The position numbers and the translations under genes are program-made. This document shows, piece after piece, positions 24,651-36,952 of a DNA stretch of 64,000 nucleotides; within the stretch, counting starts at the first letter, position 1; the number at the start of each line of letters is the position of its first letter. Below the pieces are notes generated by a model, which saw nothing but the letters and a program-made list of their open reading frames with translations, did no database searches and was not told the origin of the DNA. Source of the DNA: Erythrocercus mccallii (Eukaryota; Chordata; Aves; Passeriformes; Dicruridae); assembly GCA_013397435.1 (NCBI GenBank), contig VZRG01000278.1:182014-246013 (forward strand). Direction: 5' to 3'.

Positions 24651-27600
24651 TTTTCAGCTCCATGACAGATTGGATTTGGAAACTGATCTGACTTAAATTA
24701 GGAGTGACTGATGCTATCCATTGTGTAAAAGCATGAAGTGCTGTGCGGGCACAAAGAAGTTAGGAAGACAGGTGAGGACAGATTTTGGAGCAGACTGATA
24801 GGGAGTAGGACAACTTCTTTAAATTGATGACATCTACTCTTGCCAGATTTGTTTGTGAAACAATTCTAATGGGAACTTGAAGCAGCATGATAATCATGAT
24901 ACAATGATTTTCTGCTTGACAGAGAAGATCCTTGAATGTCAGTGAGTGAGAAGTGTGTCTGTGATTCTTTAGGATTCCTGATAAGATGCGGTTTTAACTT
25001 GGTTTGATTCTTGAGGTCTTCCTTTTGGCAATGCTCTGAAGTGCACAGGGAAACATGAGTTCTGGTGGAAAAACTGCATGAAATTAAGGGTACTTCTCAC
25101 AGTCATCTCTGGAAATGGAAGGCAGTTCTTTAGGTACAATATTGTTTTACGTGTCTTTATTATTCTGAAGACACAAATACTTTGGGCAGCTGTGCAGTGT
25201 ATGATTTGCTTCCAGTTAGTCCAGAGTTCATGTAGCAATGCTGTGATTGAAATACTGCTGTGTGATTCAGAGGATTCTGTTTCACTGTGCCAGCTTCTCT
25301 TTCCCAAGTGTGAATATTGTTTGCTAAAATCAAGAGATCTTGTAACATGGATTTTCAGACATGTTAGGAGTGTGTTTTGTTTTTTAAAAGAAATTTCTAT
25401 AGAGTAAACAAAATAAACAGTGTGTTCATTATTTGCATAATAAATATTAGGCAAGAATTTTCAGAAATTTGATTTCATTTAGGAGTCATTTTGGCAGGTA
25501 GTACAAGATTGTAAAAATAGCTCAGAATTGTAGCAGTATTCTTAATAATACTTATTTAAACTGATTCATGGCTGAACTAAAGCTCGAATGAATTAATTTA
25601 GTGCCTCTCTCCCATTTTCACTGTTGTCTTTGACTGAAGTGATAGGATCAGTAAGAGAAATCTGGAAGGGCTGATTGCTTTAGTCAGGACAGATCATCCC
25701 AAATGATTATGGTCATTGTACAAAGTGCACTGAAAATTTTTGAGAGTTTTTTTTTCTTTTCAATGCTACATTGCAAAATTTATGCTCTGCTGTACAGTGT
25801 ATACTTTAGGAGTTTCTGATTGTAATGCTATTATAAACTCAACTTGTGATGCATTGTGCTGTCATGGAAAGTGACTGAGGAGTCAGAGGGGATTTCTGAA
25901 TTTGCTTCTTGCTGATTCTGAGCCTGAAAGAGATGTTAAATAACAGCCGTTGATGTGGAAGATGTAAAATTCAACAGCAGCTGCTGCTTCCTTTACTCAT
26001 TTTTGGATGGATAAGAAGATTATTTTTAATCTAATGGTGTATTTGGATTTGTTCCCAGTTCCACTTTCAGTGGAATCAGGAATTTATATTTCCCCCCTCT
26101 GTTTGAGCAGCCTTCAGAGTTCCGTGTGAGCTCTTTGTTAAGTATGGTACTCTTGGATATCAGATGTGTTCTAAGACTTTTGCAAGTGTAACTCTTTAGC
26201 TGTCTATTCCCTCTTGCCATAGATATGGCAACTATTAAGGAGTAGTTAATTTGAAATGTCATCCTTAGAGAAAAAAAAACCTGTATGGAGCCAAAGAGAT
26301 TCTAGTCCAGCTTTTTTATCTAATTTGCTTTTGCCATTTTTCTGTTCTCATAGCCTTTAAACAGATTGTTCTTCCATGCTGCAGGCAATCCATTCAGTAG
26401 CTCCATATTTTTCATTCTCATTACATAACCCAGGCTTTTTTCAGTCTCTTGGAAAGGGCATTTGTCTTGTGGCACATCCGTAGTTGCCTAGCTTCATGAC
26501 AGCAAATGGGGTACTCATGAGTGTGTGAGTTAGAAATGGCCTTCTGCACTAACTGTAAATCCTTATATTGAGTCCCTGTAGGGCAGATGAGTGGACACTG
26601 CAGCTCAGCCTAATAATTAATGCAAGGCCTTAATCTTGTCTAAACAGCTTGTAACCATTATTCAGGCTCCCACCCCAGGCAAACTGAGCTGCTATGTTTT
26701 GCCAGGTTCACCTCTGAGGCCTTTTTTCTCCTTTAAGATGTTAAATACTTCTCATTGTGGGTCCTGTCCTTTCAAAGGTAATTTTGCATCTTTATACTTA
26801 TACACAGGAACCTGCTTTGAGAAAACAGTACCTGCATTAAGCTAAAAGTACCTGCATTATGCTAAAAACTAGGTGGGGGGTAATGCAGCTATCTGCTTAA
26901 AGTGTTACCTGGAATTGAGGTGCCATCCTTAATGTTGCTATATGGACTCAGTACAATTTTTGTCAAGTGAAATAACCACAAAAATCTAAAGTAATCCTGC
27001 TTTCTTTTCAGATTTTATTATGTAAAGAAGCAAATTTCAGATATAACCCCCTATCTAGAGATAAAATAGAAAATTTAAACTTTCAAATGAACTTGCAAGT
27101 TAGAGATGAAAACCAAACAATAAAAGATAAAAATACATAATTTTCTTGATTATGTGAAACATTAGCAGCCAATTTGTTTATAAATCCATGAATCAAGAAG
27201 TAATATTGAGAGGTTTATGAGTTTGTCTCATAAAACTCTTTGTCAGTGTCTGTGCTGCTCTCTATATTGGAGTACTGTGAGAGGGTACTGAGAAGGATTT
27301 TACAAGAATGGTCACTGTAGAAAACTGTAATCCTGGGTGTGTGTGTTTGCTCTGTTGTAGAAACTTCTTCTTCTAACATTTATATTCTCTGGAAGTCGTT
27401 ATTGTTAGAATATCATGAAAAGTATTAAAGACAATTAGAACTCACAAAGGCTGGCGTGTGAGCTAATGACTTCAATTTGTTTGATTTCAGGGCTGTAGAA
27501 ATAAAGAGTAACCTCAGTTTTCTTCTTCCCATAATTTCATCATGTTTCAGTTTGTCCTTGTACTCATTCTCCCTGCCCCAGCAATCTCTCACAAGTGTAT

Positions 27601-29579
27601 TACCAGTTCATTTATTTTGCCTCAGGACTGAGATCTATCACCATTCTTAGTGTGTGTGCCTGTGTATCAATGATACAGCAAAATATCCTACAGTTGTTTT
27701 TAATTTTTCTCAGTACCTGAATACAGCTTATTGTGTGGCCACAGAAAAAGATATCCTGGAACAACTGAAGGGATGAAGCTGGGGAAGGAATAGTAATGAG
27801 AACCAGCAGTAGCTGGAAATGTTCATCAGTCTGCCTGCAGTCAGATTTTCTGTTGAACCACAAATGTGACCTTTAGCAGATGCAGCCAACAGTGTGCTCT
27901 CAGAGTGGTCTTCATGCTGTATTTTCAGCTCTTGGTTGTAAGCCTTTTGCAAATCATTTACCTTCTATTCTTTTAACCTGTAAAATTGCAATAATGAATT
28001 TCTCAACGGGGCAGATCTATAGCAGTGCCTTTACAAGTGGACATGCTATTGTGAAGACACAAAGAAATGCCACAGATAATAATGAGCACTAGATATATTA
28101 TTGTATTTACCAGGTTGCAAGGGGAGCTCCTGCAGGATGGTTGTTTATTTTGTTTAATTTAATACTTTTGTCAGCTCTAGCAATTTCTGCTTTCTCTTGA
28201 CATCTTATTCTTTCTTTGCCTGTATCCTTTTGAAGGAACCAATCAATTGACAGATGAGAAAAAAAGTGCTTTTATTTTTGGTGACATTACTCTTCAGCTG
28301 AATCAGTTATTTGGCCTCTTATTATACAGCCTAAAACCAGCTCTTACAAACAACAAAGATGAAAGTAGCACAGAACCAGATCCAGCTGCATACATTGCTG
28401 CTGCTTCCAGAAAAGACATGCCCTCGGTATCTGCTGAGGTTGGGAGTCAAACCCTTTAGCCAATTTGAATCTTGAGCTAACCTTAGAAAATGTGGTAAAT
28501 TCTGCAGCAAGAGGACAACAGTCACTATGAGGATCTTCCCTCTCCTTACTGCTTCATGTAGTATATTTCTTTGATAACTTCTAGTACTCAAAAAAACCGC
28601 TTAAGAAACAGTCTACTGAGGAGCCCTGTGCATGTTAATGAGATTGCAAAGAAGAGAAGTGAATATTAGAGAAGGAGTACATTCTGAAAAAAATTAGTCT
28701 AAAAATGTTAAATATCTCCAAGTTACAAGGAGTAAGTCCCTGTAGGATTATAATCAGGCAATTTGAGTTCCAATTTAAGTGAATGCTAGGTGATCATCAT
28801 GACAAGGAAGTCAAATCATCTACTTTCAGGCAGTGTTTAACCTCTTTGGAAACTTAAAATCACTTAACAGAGTGTATGCTGTATTGAATATACCTGCTTC
28901 AATGAATATTTAATATAAAACTTCTGATAAATAGCTTCTTCAAAGATGCCTTATGCAAATTTAAAACCCTTATATATTTTCTCTACCCTTAATTTGCTTT
29001 TTAATAAATGATAAAGAAGATTTCTATTTCTTTTGGTGCCCTACAGTTCTTAATGTTGGTATTTCTGTGCAGCTGAATTTACTGGTGTGGAGAAACCAAC
29101 CATGGAGATAAAAATATGTCATATTTTCTTTCCTTCATCAAACTCCAGTTTCAGGAGTTTTTCTATTAATATCCTGAAGAGCAGAATCACATGCTAGTAT
29201 GTGACAACCTGCTTCCGTGCCTGCCACTGGTGCCAAATCAGTTATGGTAAGAGTGCCACAGACCTGCCAGTTTATTTTTAAAATAATTGGTCTCCGAGTA
29301 GCTGTAAATAAGACTAATCAAGATAAAGACTTTTAATAATGTTTTCATCCTTCAGCAGATTAAGCAATAAGTGCATACTAAACTTGGTCATTATCCAGAA
29401 ACATTTAATTTATGGAACACACAACTCAACATTGAAACTGGGCCAAATATTGCAGTAATTGCCAGATAATCCCATGTTTTCTGATTTGTCAGAGCTTCTC
29501 TAAAGACTACAAATTCTTCTTGGTTATTAGATCACCATGTAGTTGTCTTTTATAAGACTGGTGATTTCCAAATTACTGC

Positions 29580-29637
29580 TGTTCTGTGCATTACTGTTCT
29601 GTTCTGCATTACTGCATTACTGTTCTGTTCTGTTCTG
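29580..29637. repeat. CTGTT/GCATTA microsatellite
   Basis: Interspersed TTCTG units and 'gcattactg' units repeat several times just before the LTR boundary at about 29638, for example TTACTGTTCTGTTCTG followed by CATTACTGCATTACTG. Confidence 0.7.
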
Positions 29638-31351
29638 TGTGGTAGGTTGACCATGGCTGGTCACCAGGTTCCCTCCAAAGCTGCTCTGTTACTCCCCTTC
29701 TCAGCTGGATGGGGGAGAGAAAATAGAACAAATCTCATGGATCAAGATACGGACAAGGAGAGATCACTCAACAACTACAGTCACGGGCAAAACAGACACA
29801 ACATGGGGAAAGTGATTTAATTCACTGCCAATCAAATCAGAGCAGGGTAATGAGAAAAGAACCCCCAAATCTTACAACAGCTTCCTCACATTCCTCTCTT
29901 CCTGTGTTTAATTTTGGTCTTGAATTACTTGCCTCCTGTCCCCTCAGAGGTGCAGGAGGATGGCAGGTGGGCTGCAGTCAGTTCGTCACACGTTGTCACT
30001 GTCACTCCTTCCTTCTCAGGAGAAGAACTTCTCACACTCTTCCTCTGTTCCAGCATGGGGTCCCTCCTATGGGACACAGTCCTCCATGAACTTCTCCACT
30101 GTAAGTCCTTCCCATGGGCTACCGCTCTTCATGAGCTGCTACAGTGTGGGTCCCTCCCAGTGTGCAGTCCTTCAGGAACTGGCTGCTCCAGTGTGGGTTC
30201 ACCATAGGGTCATAGGTTCTGCCAGCAAACCTGCTCCACAGTGGGGTCCCACAGGTCACAGATTCCTTTGGGCATCCGCCTGTTCCAGTGGGGTCTTCCA
30301 GGGGCTGCAGGTTGTACTGGTTTAAGGCAAATTTGGGAGGAAACCTCTGAAGGGGTTCCTCTGGAAAGCAAAATCCAAATGGCCCCTCCCCCCTGCCAGC
30401 CTGGGAAAAGGAACTTCCTTAGAGAAGAGTGGAAAAAGCTATTTATTTAACAAAGATACCTACAAGTACAAAGAATGAATAATATGAACCAATAAAATGA
30501 ATAATGAAACAATAAAACCTCTTGCTGCTCTGAAGAGAGATGGCAAACTGAGAAAAGTCCTTGCCGTGGTGTAGCTCAGTCTCTGTCCCACTGGAGGTCC
30601 AGGCCCGGGGGGGCCGCAGGTGCGAGCCCTCGGTGCTCCTCTGGGTTTTCAGTCCACAGCAGATTTAAAGTCTCAAGAAAAGGAAGAAAAAAACCAGTCC
30701 AGGGTTTCTTCTCTGCCTCAGCTAGCTAAACTAACTAAAAGCACAGGAGACCTCTGCCGCCGTCCCTGTCGCCAGGAACACAGAGTCTGGAGTGGAATGT
30801 GGGGGAGTCAGGCCGTTCTCTCAAACTCCGCACTTCTTCTTTCCCTGGTTCATGCTCAGAATCAGTCTTAAAGGTACAGGACTCAGTATACAGCACTAAC
30901 AGAACAGACGATTGGGGATACAGGCATCATAAAGTCACCCTACAACACAGGTGAATATCTTCACCACCATGGACCTCTCTGGGCTTCAGGGGCACAGCTG
31001 GCTCATCATGCGCTGCCCCGTGGGTTGCAAGGGGATCTCTGCTCCAGTACCTGGAGCACTTTCAGTCCTGCTGGACTGACCTTGGTATCTACAGAGTTGC
31101 TTCTCTCCCATATTCTCACTCCCTTCTCCTGGCTACAGTTGCCTTTGCACAGGATTTTTTCCCTGCCTCCTTAAATATTGCAGAGGTACAACTGCTGTCA
31201 CAGATGGGCTCAGCCTTGGCTGGTGGTGGGTCTGTTTTCATCTGACTGGAGTTGGCTCTGTCAGCCACAGGAGAAGCTTCTGGCAGCTTCTCACAGAAGC
31301 CACCTTTGTATCCCTCCCTCTATAAGAACCTTGCCATGCAAATCCGATACA
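29638..31351 (-). mobile_element. ERVL-like LTR interrupted by a second LTR
   Basis: Read on the minus strand the element starts TGTATCGGATTTGCATGG (from 31351) and ends CAACCTACCACA (at 29638). It is made of many 'gctgca', 'ccagtgtgggtccctccca' and 'ggtcacag' type modules, a pattern I associate with passerine ERVL LTRs; that family assignment is from memory, not a search. Continuity is broken at 30312 and resumes at 30948 by insertion of another LTR. Excluding the insert and one copy of its 5-bp target duplication, the host is about 1.07 kb. No internal ERV sequence is attached, so this is also a solo LTR or LTR-like element. Confidence 0.75.
30313..30947 (-). mobile_element. Nested solo LTR with 5-bp target duplication CAGGT
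   Basis: On the minus strand this 635-bp element starts TGTTGTAGGGTGAC and ends TTAAACCAGTACA, giving TG...CA ends with TGT/ACA termini. It is flanked by CAGGT at 30308-30312 and again at 30948-30952. Removing the insert and one CAGGT restores a continuous host LTR. An AATAAA signal lies on the minus strand near 30440. The upstream TTTAAAT (complement of about 30663-30670) is a possible TATA-like element. No ERV coding sequence remains, so recombination between two LTRs has probably removed it. Confidence 0.85.
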
Positions 31352-33588
31352 ATATCTAAACTTTTGCCTTGTAGTGTAATATTCAAATGCTGAACTGCTT
31401 AATTTAAATAAAGGAGGTGAACTTCTTGTATTTGTGAGTTTTTCTTCATATAGATGTAAACAATTCAATGCGCACATAGATCTTCTGAAAAAAATTACTC
31501 CTGACATTTTTAGAAGCTTTTTAACAATTATGCATAACTCTGCATAGATATATTTTAATATAGCTTTTAAATATTATTTTTAAAATTTTGATTGAAATGA
31601 ATGTTCAGTATGTTGAAAGACCTTTGGAAACAAGGAACCATATAGATGGGAGTTTGCTATAGTTACATTGTAAGAAGTTGACATACATGTACTACTATTG
31701 CCTGATTGCTAAATATTAGGCTATAGCTGAAGTGTTGTGCTTTGAAAGTTAATGATTTAGGTGTGGGTCATAAAAAACAGAGATCATATCAAATACTCCA
31801 GACTTGTTTGAAACTTCGTCTGAGAGTCTTCAAGAATGCTTTATGTTTTGTTTGTTTATTTGTTTGGGATTTTTTTCAAGTAGCATTCCCACTCATAGAA
31901 ACCTTATGTACAGATGGGTTAACTGTGATAAACTCAAGTAGATCTCTGTCACAGGCTTGTTAAAATCAAGTAATGTCCCTACTAACACTTCTTTTTGAGA
32001 ACAAAAAATAAACTTATCAGAATGTACTGTCTTCAGATTACTACTTGTAATCATTAGGTATGCTCCACTGCACCAGTAAATGAGGTAGAATCACTGCTTA
32101 CAATACTTTTCACTGTAATGCAGTTTTGTAGCATATTTTGTGGTTTTGTAAAAAATGAACAGAAAGTTGAATTAAGCCTATCAGATTGAATAAAATAAAG
32201 GGTTACCTCTCACCAACAGGTCAAATCAATACTTTATCTAGCTTTGTGACATCTTATTAATAACATATTTTGAAGCTTAAGTGCCTTCTGTAGTAAGTAG
32301 CAGCATTTCTTTTGGCATTTGCTGTATTAGGGAGCCTCTGTCAAATCAGAAGTGTTATTACTGTATTAGCTAAGAAGGAAAAGCTAAAAAATGTCTGAAG
32401 AGTCACTCCCTTATTTAAGGAGTTTCTCAGGCTCCAGGCAGGAGGCAGTGATGTCTGCTCAAGAGCTCTTGTGACCTTTCTTTCTCTTCATATCAAATAG
32501 GTTACAGAAGAGTGTTTCAGAACATCTTTATCTAAAGAGCCTTTACAAGTCAGATGAACTTAGTTTGCCAGTACAATGTGCAGAACTAATAAGTGGCAAC
32601 TCTTCTGTCATCAGATGAAACCATTCTTGGTGTAGTACACAGCCATATAGGTGATCTCTGGTGCAAAAATTTTCTATCTTTCAACAGATCACAATAAAAA
32701 AATCTGGTAGTGGAAAGTGCTTTTTAGAATATGTATGCTTCTTTATAGGCAACAAGTAATCTGCCATTGAGGAAGCTACAAGAGACAATTTCAGAGATAA
32801 ATTCCTTGACTTGCTTCTGTGATAAGTTCAATACTGCAGCATGTGAAGTGCATTGTGTAAAAGTCCTTAGCATTACCTGGAGAATGTATCTCTAAAGACA
32901 CCTTTTTTTAAAAAGTGGTTCCAACCAAAGTATGTCATGAACTTAGTAACAACACTGGCAGCACATATCTTTTTAGATACTAAGCAGAGAAAGGCAACCA
33001 TACTGACTTCAGAATACTTATGCAAGTGAATATTTTGCTTTACACCAATATCTTCCTTAATATTGTTGTCAGACAGCTCTGGCAGCTTTTTTATTCCTTT
33101 CTTGTAGTTGCTGCCGTGTCACACAGTTGCTAAAAGTACCGTGTTATTGTCTGTTACTGTAAAATGAAACACTAAGTTGGTAAATTTTTTGGGTGCTGTA
33201 GACTTCTTCAGTTCAGGCCACTTACTTGTTACTGAATATGGAATTCTAGCCATGGTTTTGAGATGGGCAGGTACAACTGAGAGTCAGAAATAAAGAGAAA
33301 GATATAGGTGGTGTACCAGGAAAAAGATCATTCCTGTGGCATTATGAGTAGTTACGAATAAAACAAAATTTCATTTGCTAAAGCCTAAGAGGTTCTGCAG
33401 TAATTTAGACATAAACTGCAAAAAAGTTGGGTTGAAAATTTAATCACTGTAAAGGTATGGGTGTAGCTCTGTAGAGTGCAGAATTTGTTAAAAGCACTTA
33501 TTATTACTTTTTGCTCTTTCTAAAAAGTTTTCACAACCTACTAAAGTAATAATAATTTTTAATTTTGCTCTCTATCTCTTTTCTTTAG

Positions 33589-33770
33589 TCAAGGCCTCTT
33601 GCCCTGCAGGACATTTTGTGAGGCAGCAAAAGAAGGCTGTGAACCAGTCCTGGGTATGGTAAATGCTTCTTGGCCAGACTTCTTGAGGTGCTCTCAATTC
33701 CAAAACAAAACTGAGAATGACACCACTACAAGGGTATGCTTCTCACCACACCAAGAAAAAGGAAAGCAGT
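33589..33770 (+). CDS. CORIN: CORIN exon: Frizzled-1 domain, second half
   Basis: Acceptor TTTCTTTAG and donor CAGT|GTATGT. It enters in phase 2 (T completes AGT, Ser) and leaves in phase 1. The translation begins QGLLPCRTFCEAAKEGC and continues VLGMVNASWPDFLRC. It supplies cysteines 6 to 10, so the Frizzled-1 domain is complete with the previous exon. Sequons are seen at NAS, NKT and NDT. 'PCRTFCEAAKEGCE' and 'GMVNASWPDFLRC' are hallmark corin sequence. The frame stays open about 70 codons past the donor by chance. Confidence 0.97.
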
Positions 33771-34226
33771 GTATGTTTCCATTCTTAACTGTTTCACTGT
33801 GTTTGATTTTTCATTTAATAATGTGTTTTCTTCCTGTGTTGAAAAAGCTCTGGGTTGAAAGTATTATTTCTTGTTTGTTATATGTTCCATCTTATTACTG
33901 TGATAAAGTCAGGTTGTCAGTTGATTATAGTTTGCAGTGCTTTAATTGTTTAGGTTTATTTTTTTCAGACTTGTGTTGATTTGAGGCCTTTTTATTTTAC
34001 ATCAAAAATTCTGAGCTGTTTCAAGAAAAGAAAGTTAGGGGAAAATAATATGACCTGTTGACTTTTTGGTTCCTAGCTCTAGTAAATACAGGTCTGTTAT
34101 TTGGAGTAGAAACCTGATACACAGGCCAAATTTCAAGTGTATGTCCATTTTCCTTGCTGTAAAAATGAGCCCAAAACTGATCAAGAGGTAAACTTCTCAA
34201 AAAGGTCTTTATACACCCACACATAA

Positions 34227-34930
34227 AGTCATAGAATCATTTTTTATCTTGAAAAAGATATTGAAGGTCATCCAGTCCAACTGTTAACTCAGCACTGCCA
34301 AATCCACCACTAAACCATGTGCCTGAGTGTCATGTCTGTGCATCTTTTAGATACATTCAGAGATGATGACTACACCACTTACCTGGGAAACCTGTTCCAA
34401 TGACTGACCAGCCTTACCATGAAGGAATTTTCCCTAATATCCAATCTAAACCTCTCCTGGTGCTCCTTGAGGCTGTTTTCTCCTGTCATACTGCTTTTTA
34501 CTTGGGGGAAGAGACTCACTGCCACCTTTATACAACCTCTCTGGCAGTTGTGAAGAGTGATCAGATCTCCCCTGAGCCGTGTTTTCTGCAAGCTAAACAA
34601 CTCCAGATCCCTCACCACTCTTCATAAGGCTTGTGCTCTGTAGACCCTTCCCCAGCTCCATTTCCCTTCACTAGACGTGCTCCAGCACCTCAATGTCTTT
34701 CTTGTACTGAGGGGCCCAAACTAAACACAGGATTCCAGCTGTGGCTTCACCAGTGCCAAGTACAGCAGGGGACAATCACTGCCCTGCTCCTGCTGGCCAC
34801 ACCATTGCTGATCCAGGCCAGGATGCCATTGGCCTTCTTGGCCACCTGGGCACAGCTGGCTCATGTGCAGCTGCTCTCACCAGCGTTCCCAGGTCATTTT
34901 CCGCTGGGCAGCTTTCCAGCCGGTCTCTAA
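34227..34930 (-). mobile_element. CR1 LINE 3' portion, minus, about 700 bp
   Basis: It begins with 'tcatagaatcat', the reverse complement of the CR1 terminal repeat, and runs through typical CR1 text including 'gtcatccagtccaactgtta', 'ctgatccaggccaggatgcc' and 'attggccttcttggccacct'. The 5' part of the element is truncated. Frames over it belong to the LINE antisense and are not host genes. Confidence 0.92.
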
Positions 34931-36611
34931 AAACAAGGCATTTCCATCTCCTCAGAGGTGCTGCTGTGTTCTCTAGATCCAAATCCAGAGGTGAGATCAT
35001 ACCTGAAAGCAGTAAGCCTTTTTTCTCACTCACCCCATTGCTGGAGTTCCCTTACTGGCATCTGAGACTTCACTGTTGATAGGCATTCTGTGAGATGAAG
35101 AGACTGAGGCTTTAAAGTCTGTCTGTGGGTTCTGACTTTGTTAGTGACTTCTGTGTGACAATAAACAAGAAGAAATGGTATGATGGAAACTGTTTTTCAA
35201 TTTTTTAATTAAAAAAACCCCCAAGAATTTGTTCTTTAAAACTACCTTAAAAGATCAGGGAGGTTGTACATTGTTTCTTTAAATGTTAGTTAATGGTACA
35301 GTTAAAATAGATTGTGTATCCAGGGCTACCTTCTTGCAGTTCCTGAGTGTACATAATAATATAGTCTAAAATTATTAGACCAAGTCTTTTACCAGTTGGA
35401 TTCTCTCCAGCTCTGAAGGCATATTGTTGAAGAGTCATGAAGTAAAGGAGGCTGTTGTCCATACCTACCTTCATCTGTGGGAACTTTTGTACTGGCTGAG
35501 GTAGGGAAAGAGCCAGAGGATTGTGTCTTGTTAAAGTTGAATGGTTTCCAGTTAAATTGAACACTGTCCATAAATTTATATTGTAGCGTCCTGTGCTATT
35601 TTGTGCAAGTTGCTGCAGTGAAAACCACTGGGACCAGTGTCTTAACTCTGTGATAAAAATATATGGTATGTATGCTGAAAAAATTGTCTAATGGATCTCT
35701 CCAAATGGAAACAGTAAGGAAGTAATTACAAAATGCTTATTTTTTTCTGTGCCTCAAATTCCCTGTGTAAAATGGGACTAAAAGTGTCCTTTTAGCTCAC
35801 AGGGTGGTTGTAACCCTATGTTTGTTGATGCCTTTGGTATCATAAATCCTTATTATAGAAATAAGAAATACCATAATTTTGTCTTCATGGCAGGTTCAAA
35901 TAAGAATTAAGGTAAGAAGCTGTAGCATAAATAAATACATAAATGTGGTAAAGATTTACCATTGAAGAGTAATTAGCCATGAACAATGGGTGACTATCAT
36001 ATCATTAATTGAGTATGATCACAGAATGAGGCATAATTCTGAAAAAGCAACAGAATGTTAAAGACTTGGATTTCATGCCTGTGTGGTACATAAACTGAAT
36101 ACAAGGTATAATATAAATATGCCTGTTAAGCTTTGGCAAATTATAGCTGGTCAGAGTGTTCAAAAGCCCCACCAAATCTAGATAGCTGAACTTAGATTGA
36201 GCCAGAAGAGATTTGTCACTTCTGAAACTTTCAAGTTGCAGAATATCCTGTGGCTAAAATAACATATTTAGTACTGCTAGAGAAGGAACTTTTAAGAATA
36301 GTGCCTGGTTAATGATTATTCCATAATCTGTATGGCAGGATTGGTATTCATCTGGTAGTGAACTGCAGAAATTACTAATAAGTACACAGTGGAAGCTTGC
36401 TTTTTCTCACCAGGGGAAGAAATGTAGGGCCAATTGTGAATTTGCTTCTCCTACCTGACAGACTGTGGACACGCTTATTGTTCTACTAAACGTCAGTTCT
36501 GACATCCTCTTGTATAAAACAAAAGGGTTTTTTAAAATTAAAATTTTCATTATGTGTGATGCTTGGATATGAATGGTTTTCATGTAGAATGAGGGACTAT
36601 AATTGAACTGT

Positions 36612-36952
36612 CTTCCAGGATCTGCAGGGAGCCTACAAGAAAGATGGAGGCAGGCTATTTACAAAAACAAGTAGTGATAGGACAAGGGGTCTGGCTTCAA
36701 ATTGAAAGAAAGTAGCTTTACATTATAGGAAGAAAATCTTTACTGTGAGGGTGGTGAGGCACTGGAACAGGTTGCCCAGAGAACTTGTGGATGCCCCATC
36801 CCTGGAAGTGCTCAGGGCCAGGTTGGATGGTGCTCTGAGCAACCTGATCTAGTGGAAGATGTCCTTGCCCATTCCAAGGGGGTTGGAATAAGATGATCTT
36901 TAAGGTCCTTTCCAAACCAAGCCCTTCTACAATTCAATGATTCTATGACTAA
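36612..36952 (+). mobile_element. CR1 LINE 3' end, plus
   Basis: A typical CR1 3' segment with 'gtggtgaggcactggaacag', 'gttgcccagagaacttgtgg' and 'atgatctttaaggtcctttc', ending in 'gattctatga', the CR1 terminal octamer. It is nearly the exact inverse of part of the 38655-39005 copy. Confidence 0.93.

Larger units (their letters stand above)
15431..33588 (+). other. CORIN intron within Frizzled-1 (18.2 kb)
   Basis: A large intron with GT at 15431 and AG at 33587-33588. It contains a CT hexamer array (16985-17218), a T tract directly after it, a G9A11 run (22556-22575), a possible CR1 fragment (about 24440-24650), and a nested pair of LTRs (29638-31351). The stretches 15460-16960, 17250-24430, 24660-29570 and 31360-33580 look like unique AT-rich intron. 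The many short open frames there show no domain, codon bias or splice context that would support a gene. Confidence 0.9.

Noticed and set aside
29850..30325. Overlapping 79, 97 and 121-residue open frames
   Set aside because: All lie in repeated modules of an LTR, in several frames at once; this is repeat composition, not coding sequence.
33599..33979. Extension of the Frizzled-1 exon past 33770
   Set aside because: A consensus donor GTATGT follows 33770 and the phase joins the next exon exactly. The downstream open frame is intronic chance.
34379..35079. Open frames of 75 to 112 residues on both strands
   Set aside because: They overlap a CR1 3' portion and its edge. There is no host gene evidence.
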